Shown: one piece after another, positions 1 to 6,001 of the stretch
How positions within the stretch are numbered: the first letter of the stretch is position 1
Layout of the letters: each line of letters opens with the position of its first letter
Origin: Paenibacillus sp.
Lineage (GTDB): Bacteria > Bacillota > Bacilli > Paenibacillales > NBRC-103111
NCBI GenBank assembly: GCA_029239545.1
Contig: JARBUQ010000284.1
Span: forward strand, 1 to 6,489
Length of the DNA: 6,489 bases
Direction: 5' to 3'
Notes under the pieces: model-generated
Told to the model about the DNA's origin: nothing
What the model saw: only the letters and a program-made list of their open reading frames with translations
Databases searched by the model: none
Translations under genes and position numbers: made by a program

Positions 1-570
1 GCTTGGCAAAGTATTATCCACGATGAGCGGAATTCCGTTCTCGTGAGCGATGGCAGCGACTGCTTCTATATCCAGCACGTCACCCTTAGGATTGCCCAAG
101 GTCTCGGCATATAATGCTTTTGTGTTCCCATTGATCGCTTTGCGGAAATTTTCCGGATCACTTGAGTCCACGAAATTGACTTTGATCCCCATCTTAGGGA
201 ACGTATTGGAGAATAAGTTATATGTCCCGCCATACAGGCTGGTCGCAGATACAATCTCATCCCCGGCTTGAGCAATATTCAAGATGGCATACGTAATGGC
301 AGCTTGTCCGGATGCAGTAGCGAGTGCACCTACTCCACCTTCCAATGCAGCTATCCGTTTCTCGAACACGTCTGAAGTAGGATTCATAAGACGAGTGTAA
401 ATATTGCCGAATTCCTTCAATGCAAACAAATTAGCCGCATGCTCTGCATCCTTGAAGCCATAGGATGTAGTCTGATAGATCGGAACTGCCCGAGACATCG
501 TTGTAGGATCAATTTCTTGTCCTGCATGTACAGCTAGCGTATCCAAAGATAATTTGCGTTCTTCCGTCAT
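1..570 (-). CDS. metY: O-acetylhomoserine sulfhydrylase (PLP enzyme), N-terminal part, cut by window edge
   Basis: Translating the minus strand from the ATG at 570-568 gives 190 residues with no stop, open at the window edge. The protein belongs to the Cys/Met metabolism PLP-dependent family. Visible landmarks are YTRLMNPT at 58-65 (Tyr and Arg that contact the cofactor phosphate of the partner subunit), SGQAA at 87-91, LYGGTYNLF at 112-120 (Tyr113 expected to stack on the PLP ring), and DNT at 185-187 (the Asp that binds the pyridine nitrogen). The PLP lysine lies beyond the window. The SGQ motif and the YGGTYNLF segment fit O-acetylhomoserine aminocarboxypropyltransferase, which makes homocysteine from O-acetylhomoserine and sulfide in the cytoplasm, better than cystathionine gamma-synthase. 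The start is supported by GGGAGGAAA at 585-577. The gene lies 81 bp downstream of comEA on the same strand. A related gamma-synthase or lyase cannot be fully excluded without the C-terminal half. Confidence 0.9.
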   Translation of the reverse strand, partial: MTEERKLSLDTLAVHAGQEIDPTTMSRAVPIYQTTSYGFKDAEHAANLFALKEFGNIYTRLMNPTSDVFEKRIAALEGGVGALATASGQAAITYAILNIAQAGDEIVSATSLYGGTYNLFSNTFPKMGIKVNFVDSSDPENFRKAINGNTKALYAETLGNPKGDVLDIEAVAAIAHENGIPLIVDNTLPS

Positions 571-620
571 GAATACTTTCCTCCCTATACTCTATATATA
601 TCCAACCCCCTTATTTTCTC

Positions 621-649
621 ATAATCGTATGCAAATTGAAAGATAGCAA
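621..649 (-). promoter_or_regulatory. Candidate sigma-A promoter for metY
   Basis: On the minus strand, TTGCTA (649-644) and GATTAT (626-621) are separated by 17 bp, each matching four of six consensus bases. The site begins just after the comEA stop codon and about 50 bp before the metY start. It would let metY be transcribed independently of comEA. The hexamers are only moderate, so read-through from comEA is an alternative. Confidence 0.35.
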
Positions 650-651
650 CT

Positions 652-1101
652 CTACGGATCAACAGTTGTTACTTCTTTGATTTTCTCGTAGATTTTGGCT
701 CCGATCCCCTTCACCTGCAGTAATTCCTCCGTTGATTTGAACCGTCCCAACTTCTCTCTGTAGTCGAGGATCGCTTGTGCTTTGGCAGGACCTATTCCCG
801 GGAGCGCATCCAGTTCACTCAGAGTAGCGAGATTGATATTCAATTTCGATGTGACACCTGCAATCTTGGTACTTGGCGTAGGGGTTGAAGGGGGTGGCTT
901 GTTATTTGCAGACTCAGACTCCCCGGATGAGGAGGGGGTGCCGGCGAAAAGATTAGTCAAATCTGTATTGCGCACATACCAGCCTTCGGCAGAAGGAGTC
1001 GGCAGCCATGGTTGTGTTAGATGCAGCCAAATGGCAGTAAGTATAACGAATAACCCCACCCCGCTTATTTTGTACTGCCATGTTAAGGATATATTTTTCA
1101 T
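652..1101 (-). CDS. comEA: ComEA, competence DNA-binding receptor (short form, TM plus helix-hairpin-helix)
   Basis: This 149-residue protein is the membrane-anchored receptor that binds double-stranded DNA on the outer face of the membrane during natural transformation. It has a short positive N-terminus and one membrane segment at about residues 13-30. A Ser/Pro/Thr-rich linker follows at about 54-80. The C-terminal tandem helix-hairpin-helix DNA-binding domain spans 87-149, with hairpins PGIGPAKAQAI at 101-111 and KGIGAKIYEKI at 131-141. Most Bacillus ComEA proteins are near 200 residues and carry an SLBB domain between anchor and HhH; I see no such domain here. I chose ATG 1101-1099 over the GTG at 1107, because the Shine-Dalgarno GGAGGT (1111-1106) overlaps that GTG and lies just upstream of the ATG. 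The gene diverges from comER, as in Bacillus, but the next gene is metY, not comEB/comEC. Whether it still functions in DNA uptake is inference. Confidence 0.88.
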   Translation of the reverse strand: MKNISLTWQYKISGVGLFVILTAIWLHLTQPWLPTPSAEGWYVRNTDLTNLFAGTPSSSGESESANNKPPPSTPTPSTKIAGVTSKLNINLATLSELDALPGIGPAKAQAILDYREKLGRFKSTEELLQVKGIGAKIYEKIKEVTTVDP

Positions 1102-1231
1102 CCACACCTCCGCATTTGCGCTATTTTATGCATTTACTGCATTACCGTCGGACTTCAAGCATATACATAAAAAAAATATGTGGTCGGTTCTACTGTCTTG
1201 GAGCCATGGAAATGTGTGGGAGGGATTCGTG
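1102..1231. promoter_or_regulatory. Divergent comEA/comER intergenic region
   Basis: This 130-bp spacer must hold the promoters for both divergent genes and both ribosome binding sites (GGAGGT at 1111-1106 on the minus strand, GGGAGGG at 1218-1224 on the plus strand). I see no convincing sigma-A promoter in either direction. The best minus-strand -35-like hexamer is TTGAAG at 1158-1153, without a good -10 partner. An A-rich tract at 1169-1175 sits between CATAT (1160-1164) and ATATG (1176-1180), a short inverted repeat. I found no clear ComK box (paired AAAA-N5-TTTT). Regulation by a sigma factor or activator other than sigma-A is possible but unproven. Confidence 0.4.
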
Positions 1232-2065
1232 ATGAAGGTTGGGTTTATCGGGACAGGCAGCATGGGTAGTATTCTTATAGAATCATGGATACGTTCAGGA
1301 GCGCTTCAAACTAATGAAATCGTGGCAAGCAATCGTACATTCAGCAAAGCTGAGCATCTCGCGAGCCGGTATCCTGGACTTAAGGCCGTGGAATCCAACA
1401 TACAAGTGGTCCATGAGTGTGATCTTATCTTTCTATGTATCAAACCAACTGAATACAAAAAACTGCTGGACGAATTAAAAGGAGTTCTTGTTCCTTCTCA
1501 AATCGTAGTTTCCATTACTAGCCCTGTCATGGTCAAGCATCTGGAGCACTTGCTCAGCTGTAAGGTAGTGAAGATGATTCCGAGTATAACGAACTATATG
1601 TTGAGCGGGGCCACTTTGTGCGTGTATGGCAATCAGATTACCGCTGAGGATCGGCTTTTGCTGTTTGATTTATTCAGTGCTATTAGCACTCCGGTCGAGG
1701 TTAAGGAGGATTACACCCGCATAAGCTCAGATTTGTCGAGCTGCGGTCCTGCATTCATTGCCTTTTTTCTTCAGAAGTTAATTGATGCTGCCGTTGAAGA
1801 AACAGGTATTCCACGAGACGAAGCAACCCGGTTATCCGGTGAAATGCTCCTGGGGACTGCCAAATTGTTAACCGAAGGCGGGTTCACCCCGGAAGCTTTG
1901 CGCGAAAGAGTATCCGTTCCAGGCGGAATTACGGCAGCTGCAATCCAACTGATGTCTACAGAGCTCGACGGGATGTTCAACCGTTTGATCGGTATTACTC
2001 ATGCCAAGTATTATGAAGATGTGGAAAAGGTTGAAAGCTTGTTTTACGGTAAAATCGCCGAATAA
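1232..2065 (+). CDS. comER: ComER, pyrroline-5-carboxylate reductase homologue
   Basis: This 277-residue protein has the two-domain pyrroline-5-carboxylate reductase (ProC) fold. The N-terminal Rossmann NAD(P) site is GFIGTGSMG at 4-12, followed by CIKP at 69-72. The C-terminal dimer and active-site domain carries SSCGPAF at 169-175 and VSVPGGITAAAI at 227-238. ProC usually has a MPN motif and PGGTT; here these read MIPSITN (115-121) and PGGIT, which points to the ComER branch, not to a housekeeping proline enzyme. The position divergent from comEA is the classical comER location. In Bacillus, comER is not essential for transformation and has been linked to sporulation and biofilm regulation; its reaction is unknown. 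I chose ATG 1232 because GGGAGGG (1218-1224) lies 7 bases upstream; GTG 1229 is directly adjacent. The same frame is open upstream to 782, but that part only mirrors comEA. Confidence 0.9.
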   Translation: MKVGFIGTGSMGSILIESWIRSGALQTNEIVASNRTFSKAEHLASRYPGLKAVESNIQVVHECDLIFLCIKPTEYKKLLDELKGVLVPSQIVVSITSPVMVKHLEHLLSCKVVKMIPSITNYMLSGATLCVYGNQITAEDRLLLFDLFSAISTPVEVKEDYTRISSDLSSCGPAFIAFFLQKLIDAAVEETGIPRDEATRLSGEMLLGTAKLLTEGGFTPEALRERVSVPGGITAAAIQLMSTELDGMFNRLIGITHAKYYEDVEKVESLFYGKIAE

Positions 2066-2083
2066 TGTCTGAATAAAACAGAA

Positions 2084-2141
2084 GCTTACCTGCCAAGGAG
2101 AGGACGATTGTCTCTGTTCCTTACGACAGGTAAGCCTTTTT
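2084..2141 (+). terminator. Rho-independent terminator of comER, probably bidirectional
   Basis: GCTTACCTG (2084-2092) pairs perfectly with CAGGTAAGC (2127-2135), followed by TTTTT at 2137-2141. The 34-base interior contains a weaker inner pairing, AAGGA with TCCTT, so the hairpin is long and imperfect in its upper part. It starts 18 bases after the comER stop. Read on the minus strand, the same stem is followed by TTCTGTTTTATT, so it can also stop the convergent leuS transcript, which ends at 2169. Confidence 0.85.
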
Positions 2142-2168
2142 ATTGTGAACGCGTAACTTAGCTAATCA

Positions 2169-4631
2169 TTAACCAACCACTAAATTAACCAGCTTCCCTT
2201 TGACTGCAATTACTTTGCGCACGCTTCTGCCTGCAATTACTTCTTGCACCTTGGCAAGCTCAAGCGCGATCTCCTGCATAGCAGCCTCATCGATGTCGTT
2301 AGCAATCCGAACACGGTCGGCAATCTTGCCGTTGACCTGAACGACTATCTCGACCTCGTTCTCTACCGTATAGGCTTCATCGTAGCTAGGCCACGGGGAG
2401 TAAGTGATCGATTCCTTGCCGCCGAGACGCTCCCACAGCTCTTCAGCCAAATGCGGGGCTATCGGGGATAACATCTGGGTAAACTGCTTCATCGCTTCCA
2501 AAGGCAGCTTCTCCGTCTTATAGGCTTCGTTGACGAAGATCATTAATTGACTGATCGCCGTATTGAAGCGCAGCGCCTCAAGATCCTCGGTTATCTTCTT
2601 GATCGTTTTGTGCCAAACGCGACGGAAGGACTCCGAAGTGTCTGAATCCGTTGTAATCTTGGGACTCAAGCCGCCATCATCAGTTACGATCAGTCGCCAT
2701 ACCCTGCTCAAGAAACGGAACGATCCTTCCACACCATTCGTATTCCAAGGCTTCGTAGCTTCCAAAGGACCCATGAACATTTCGTATACTCGCAATGTAT
2801 CAGCGCCGAATTCGCCCACAATATCATCGGGATTGACTACATTCCCTCGAGACTTGCTCATCTTCTCCATATTCTCGCCAAGAATCATACCTTGGTTAAC
2901 AAGCTTGTAGAAAGGCTCCTTCGTGTTTACAACGCCAAGATCATAGAGTACCTTATGCCAGAAGCGTGCATACAGCAAGTGAAGCACGGCATGCTCCGCT
3001 CCGCCGATGTACAGGTCTACAGGCAGCCATTCCTTCTGCAGCTCATCGGAGCAAAGCTCCTGATCATTATGCGGATCGATGAACCGCAAGTAATACCAGC
3101 AGCTTCCAGCCCATTGAGGCATCGTATTCGTCTCGCGACGCGCTGGTTTGCCTGTCTCAGGATCGACTGTGTTCACCCATTCCGTCACATTGGCAAGCGG
3201 CGATTCTCCCGTTCCCGAAGGTCGGATCTCATCCACTTCAGGCAGCAGCAGAGGCAATTGCTCATACGGTACAGGCTTCATCGAACCGTCTTCCAGATGA
3301 AGGATCGGAATCGGCTCTCCCCAATAGCGCTGACGACTGAACAACCAATCTCTCAGACGATACGTAATTTTGCCTTGTCCCTTGCTGTTCGCTTCCAGCC
3401 ACTCAATCATTGCAGCGATTGCCGCCACATTATCCAGCCCGTTCAGGATGTCCGAGTTCACATGTGCGCCATCGCCAGCGAATGCTTCCTTCGTTACGTC
3501 TCCACCGCTTACAACTTCAATAATAGGCAGATCGAACTGTTTGGCGAACTCCCAGTCTCGCTGGTCATGACCGGGAACAGCCATAATCGCTCCCGTACCG
3601 TATCCACCTAATACATAATCTGCAATCCAGATTGGAACCTTGGCTCCGTTCACAGGGTTGATTGCATAAGCGCCCGTGAACACACCGGATTTGTCCTTGG
3701 CCAGATCAGTTCGTTCCAGATCGCTCTTGCGTGCTGCCTTGTCCTGATAGTCCTTGACAGCCGCTGTTTGCTCCGCTGTTGCAATTGTCTGAACCAGCTC
3801 ATGCTCAGGTGCCAGCACACAATAGGTAGCTCCGAACAAAGTATCAGGCCGCGTGGTGAATACTGTAAGCTGTTGGCCTTCATGACCCTCTACAGCGAAC
3901 GCCACCTCTGCACCCTTCGACTTGCCGATCCAGTTGCGCTGCATGTCTTTGATGCTCTCCGACCAATCCAGCTCTTCCAGATCCTCCAGCAATCGCTCGG
4001 CATATTCGGTAATCTTAAGCACCCATTGACGCATTGGCTTACGAACAACCGGATGACTGCCTCGTTCACTAAGGCCGTCAATAACCTCTTCATTCGCCAA
4101 TACGGTACCCAATGCCGGGCACCAGTTAACAGGCACTTCAGCAACATAGGCCAAGCCTTTATTGTAAAGCTGAATGAAGATCCATTGTGTCCATTTATAA
4201 TAATCAGGGTCGGTCGTGCTCAACTCGCGATCCCAGTCATAAGAGAATCCAAGCGATTTGATCTGTCTGCGGAAATTGTCGATGTTCTTGAACGTAATAT
4301 CGCGTGGGTGCTGACCTGTATCAAGCGCATGCTGCTCGGCAGGCAGACCGAATGCATCCCAGCCCATCGGATGTAATACATTATAACCTCGAAGCCGCTT
4401 GTATCGCGAGACGATGTCTGTAGCCGTATACCCTTCGGGATGACCTACATGCAGCCCGGAACCGGACGGATAAGGGAACATATCCAACGCATAAAACTTC
4501 GGCTTGGACGACTTTTCTTCTACTTTAAATGTTTTGTTCGCGTCCCAGAATTGCTGCCACTTCGGCTCAATCTTCTGGGGAGAGTAGCCAGACTCTCTTT
4601 CTTTCACTTGATCTTGACCCGATTGTGTCAT
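2169..4631 (-). CDS. leuS: Leucyl-tRNA synthetase
   Basis: This 820-residue cytoplasmic class Ia synthetase charges tRNA-Leu with leucine using ATP. The catalytic signatures are FPYPSGSGLHVGH at 52-64 (HIGH motif) and KMSKS at 590-594. The inserted CP1 editing domain, which removes mischarged amino acids, shows TTRPDTLFG at 259-267 and GHDQRDWEF at 354-362. The C-terminal region has YSPWPSYDEAY and a typical VNGK segment near the end. Length matches Bacillus LeuRS (just over 800 residues). I chose ATG 4631-4629. The frame is open upstream to 4739, but those 36 codons would translate the terminator hairpin and T-box of the leader, so they are not protein. AAGGAG (4647-4642) is the ribosome binding site, and its distance to the ATG is rather long, at 10 to 11 bases. 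Expression is controlled by the upstream leucine T-box. Confidence 0.98.
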   Translation of the reverse strand: MTQSGQDQVKERESGYSPQKIEPKWQQFWDANKTFKVEEKSSKPKFYALDMFPYPSGSGLHVGHPEGYTATDIVSRYKRLRGYNVLHPMGWDAFGLPAEQHALDTGQHPRDITFKNIDNFRRQIKSLGFSYDWDRELSTTDPDYYKWTQWIFIQLYNKGLAYVAEVPVNWCPALGTVLANEEVIDGLSERGSHPVVRKPMRQWVLKITEYAERLLEDLEELDWSESIKDMQRNWIGKSKGAEVAFAVEGHEGQQLTVFTTRPDTLFGATYCVLAPEHELVQTIATAEQTAAVKDYQDKAARKSDLERTDLAKDKSGVFTGAYAINPVNGAKVPIWIADYVLGGYGTGAIMAVPGHDQRDWEFAKQFDLPIIEVVSGGDVTKEAFAGDGAHVNSDILNGLDNVAAIAAMIEWLEANSKGQGKITYRLRDWLFSRQRYWGEPIPILHLEDGSMKPVPYEQLPLLLPEVDEIRPSGTGESPLANVTEWVNTVDPETGKPARRETNTMPQWAGSCWYYLRFIDPHNDQELCSDELQKEWLPVDLYIGGAEHAVLHLLYARFWHKVLYDLGVVNTKEPFYKLVNQGMILGENMEKMSKSRGNVVNPDDIVGEFGADTLRVYEMFMGPLEATKPWNTNGVEGSFRFLSRVWRLIVTDDGGLSPKITTDSDTSESFRRVWHKTIKKITEDLEALRFNTAISQLMIFVNEAYKTEKLPLEAMKQFTQMLSPIAPHLAEELWERLGGKESITYSPWPSYDEAYTVENEVEIVVQVNGKIADRVRIANDIDEAAMQEIALELAKVQEVIAGRSVRKVIAVKGKLVNLVVG

Positions 4632-4636
4632 GACAT
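4628..4636 (-). other. Two-codon ORF (ATG TCA TGA) overlapping the leuS start
   Basis: The minus strand reads AAGGAG, TCGAAT, then ATGTCATGA. The first ATG (4636-4634) is at ideal distance, 6 bases, from the Shine-Dalgarno. It encodes Met-Ser and stops at TGA 4630-4628, which overlaps the leuS ATG at 4631-4629. Ribosomes could start here, stop, and restart on leuS. This is visible in sequence; any translation effect is inference, and a chance arrangement is possible. Confidence 0.4.
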
Positions 4637-4678
4637 ATTCGACTCCTTCAGCAACATATGGAAAATTGTAAACATAAG

Positions 4679-4718
4679 AAAAACCCCGCGCCTCTAGCAT
4701 ATTGCTAGGGACGAGAGG
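4679..4718 (-). terminator. Intrinsic terminator of the leuS T-box leader
   Basis: On the minus strand, a 16-position stem runs from 4718 to 4703 on its 5' side and pairs with the 3' side ending at 4684, with two mismatches and a three-base ATA loop. It is followed by TTTTT at 4683-4679. The 5' side contains CCCTAG, which alternatively pairs with CTAGGG in the T-box to form the antiterminator. It lies 47 bases upstream of the leuS start. Confidence 0.9.
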
Positions 4719-4986
4719 TTCTAGTTCCCGTGGTACCACCCTAGTTGGCTCAAGACGTTCTTCGTCTCAAACCCACTCTGAACCCTTAACGCGGGTAAAC
4801 GATCCGGTTCAATCGACGCTCATAAGGACACCGTATGTTACGTGATCCAACATGATTGTCAAGCTTGCCGAATGGCTCCAAGGCGAGTTCACTCTTCCCA
4901 TCTGCCGACTTGCACCAACCGCCGACTCTCTAATGTGATGGCGAAAAATTACTACTCCTGTTCGCTGCCTTAACTATAAAATCTTC
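4679..4986 (-). promoter_or_regulatory. Leucine-specific T-box riboswitch (leuS leader)
   Basis: The leader transcript has the canonical T-box order. Stem I contains an AGUA loop E element near 4956-4950, an AGAGAGU bulge near 4932-4926, and GGUUGGUGCAAG in the distal part. The specifier loop reads GUGAACUCGCC, which places the codon CUC (leucine) at 4887-4885. The T-box AGGGUGGUACCACGGG is at 4742-4727, with UGGU able to pair with the ACCA end of uncharged tRNA-Leu. The mutually exclusive antiterminator uses CUAGGG with CCCUAG; the terminator follows at 4718-4679. In this family, uncharged tRNA stabilises the antiterminator and lets transcription proceed, so leuS is induced when leucine charging is low. 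The specifier matching the downstream synthetase is strong internal confirmation. The 5' end is estimated from the promoter. Confidence 0.95.
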
Positions 4987-4991
4987 TTGCT

Positions 4992-5021
4992 ATTATACAG
5001 TCAACACAATGTCATTGTCAA
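4992..5021 (-). promoter_or_regulatory. Sigma-A promoter of leuS with perfect -35 and -10 hexamers
   Basis: TTGACA (5021-5016) and TATAAT (4997-4992) are both exact consensus, separated by 18 bp. Transcription should begin near 4985, at the start of the T-box leader. A 13-base palindrome, ACAATG-A-CATTGT (5018-5006), overlaps the -35 and fills the spacer. Confidence 0.9.
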
Positions 5022-5055
5022 GCAGGATATACATCAGGGATGTTTAAAGGTTCTA

Positions 5056-5829
5056 TTAAAATTGCATGCTTAAATAACTGAGTGTACCGAATTCATAACT
5101 GCGGTGAATGACCTCCGGTTTACGTGCAGGATCCCCGCTTCCCAAAGCAATATACAATGGGACGAAATGCTCCGGTGTAGGCACAGCCTGCTTGGCAGCT
5201 GGAGCAAGCTCCATATATCGGAATAATGCTTCTTTATCGCTGCTCTGTATATGGTCAATTAACCAATCGTCGAAGCCCGTTGCCCACCGCTCTGGAGTCC
5301 CGTGCCGATCTCCCCAGTTCAACACACGCAAATTATGAACGGTTACTCCGCTGCCGATAATCAGGATGTCCTCTTGATCCAGGCCTCGAAGCGCCTCACC
5401 TATGCGGTATTGCTCGCTTGTAGCGAGGTATGGATGTACGGAGAGCTGGACAACCGGAATGTCTGCCTGGGGATACATTCTGTGCAGCATCGTCCAGGAG
5501 CCGTGGTCGAGCCCTCGCGTCTCATCCAATCTGTTCTCAATGCCATTATGCTTGAATCGGTCTGCCAGCTCTGCGGCAAGCTTCTTCGAGCCCCGTGCTT
5601 TGTATTTAATCGAGTATAGATCAGGCGGGAAACCTCCGAAATCGTAAATTGTCTCATACGTATCGTCAGTTGATGAAATGGCAAGCACTTCACTTTCCCA
5701 ATGCGCGCTAAATATAACTATGGCCTTAGGTTTAAGCTTCGGTCCAAGCTGCTCCAGGAAGCGCGTGTACTCGGTATCTTCTATGGCCGTCATGGGTGAA
5801 CCGTGCGCGAGAAACAAAGGTTGGATCAT
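5056..5829 (-). CDS. Class III extradiol dioxygenase, DODA/YgiD (LigB) family
   Basis: This 257-residue cytoplasmic protein matches the DODA-type 4,5-DOPA dioxygenase extradiol family, which opens catechol-like rings using a non-haem metal. Family landmarks are AHGSP at 8-12, SAHW at 41-44, LDHGSW at 107-112, VHNLR at 164-168 and TPEHFVP at 218-224. His9, His43 and His221 are the likely metal ligands by analogy with YgiD. The true substrate in bacteria is usually unknown, so DOPA cleavage is only a family label. I start at ATG 5829-5827, because GAGGAGA (5842-5836) sits 6 bases upstream. An in-frame ATG at 5844 overlaps this Shine-Dalgarno and has none of its own. The gene has its own promoter and terminates without an obvious hairpin only 34 bp before the leuS -35, so some read-through into the leuS leader is possible. 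Confidence 0.92.
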   Translation of the reverse strand: MIQPLFLAHGSPMTAIEDTEYTRFLEQLGPKLKPKAIVIFSAHWESEVLAISSTDDTYETIYDFGGFPPDLYSIKYKARGSKKLAAELADRFKHNGIENRLDETRGLDHGSWTMLHRMYPQADIPVVQLSVHPYLATSEQYRIGEALRGLDQEDILIIGSGVTVHNLRVLNWGDRHGTPERWATGFDDWLIDHIQSSDKEALFRYMELAPAAKQAVPTPEHFVPLYIALGSGDPARKPEVIHRSYEFGTLSYLSMQF

Positions 5830-5848
5830 GGCGATTCTCCTCATCTAT

Positions 5849-5878
5849 TTAACTTATTATTATATAGTTAATTACTAT
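5849..5878. promoter_or_regulatory. Operator-like overlapping palindromes upstream of the dioxygenase gene
   Basis: Two overlapping inverted repeats are visible: TTAACT-N11-AGTTAA at 5849-5871, and the near-perfect 15-base ATAGTTAATTACTAT at 5864-5878 (one mismatched pair). They lie between the promoter (5895-5923) and the ribosome binding site, at about +10 to +40. This suits a dimeric repressor, for example of the MarR or HxlR type, but no regulator gene is in the window. The region is very AT-rich, so chance symmetry is a real alternative. Confidence 0.45.
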
Positions 5879-5894
5879 TATTGCGTTATTGATC

Positions 5895-5923
5895 AGTATA
5901 CTATTGCCTACGGTTAAAGTCAA
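5895..5923 (-). promoter_or_regulatory. Sigma-A promoter of the dioxygenase gene
   Basis: TTGACT (5923-5918) and TATACT (5900-5895) each match five of six consensus bases with an ideal 17-bp spacer. Transcription would start near 5888, giving a leader of about 60 bases. Confidence 0.8.
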
Positions 5924-5943
5924 CTACGGCTAGGACACTTACT

Positions 5944-5973
5944 TAGCCTATGTTCACATGCGAATACAGGCTA
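5944..5973. repeat. Inverted repeat upstream of the dioxygenase promoter
   Basis: TAGCCTATGTTC (5944-5955) pairs with GAATACAGGCTA (5962-5973) across a six-base loop, with one A-C mismatch and one G-T pair out of 12. A third GGCTA copy lies at 5928-5932. There is no T-run on either strand, so it is not an intrinsic terminator. It starts about 20 bp upstream of the -35 and could be a regulator site. Confidence 0.5.
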
Positions 5974-6001
5974 CGCTATACCTTTATCAATGGCTGAACC
6001 A

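Noticed and set aside
782..1231. Upstream extension of the comER reading frame (about 150 codons)
   Set aside because: It is mostly antisense to comEA, lacks ProC homology, and a strong Shine-Dalgarno precedes ATG 1232.
1102..1231. ComK box for competence control of comEA
   Set aside because: The A-rich tract is not followed by TTTT at the required five-base spacing, and no second box is present.
2892..3611. Plus-strand open frame of 239 codons
   Set aside because: It lies entirely antisense inside leuS, with no recognisable domain; a shadow of the synthetase gene.
3768..4376. Plus-strand open frame of 202 codons
   Set aside because: Antisense to leuS conserved regions, with no ribosome binding site or domain seen.
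5302..5619. Plus-strand open frame of 105 codons
   Set aside because: Antisense to the dioxygenase gene; no independent support.
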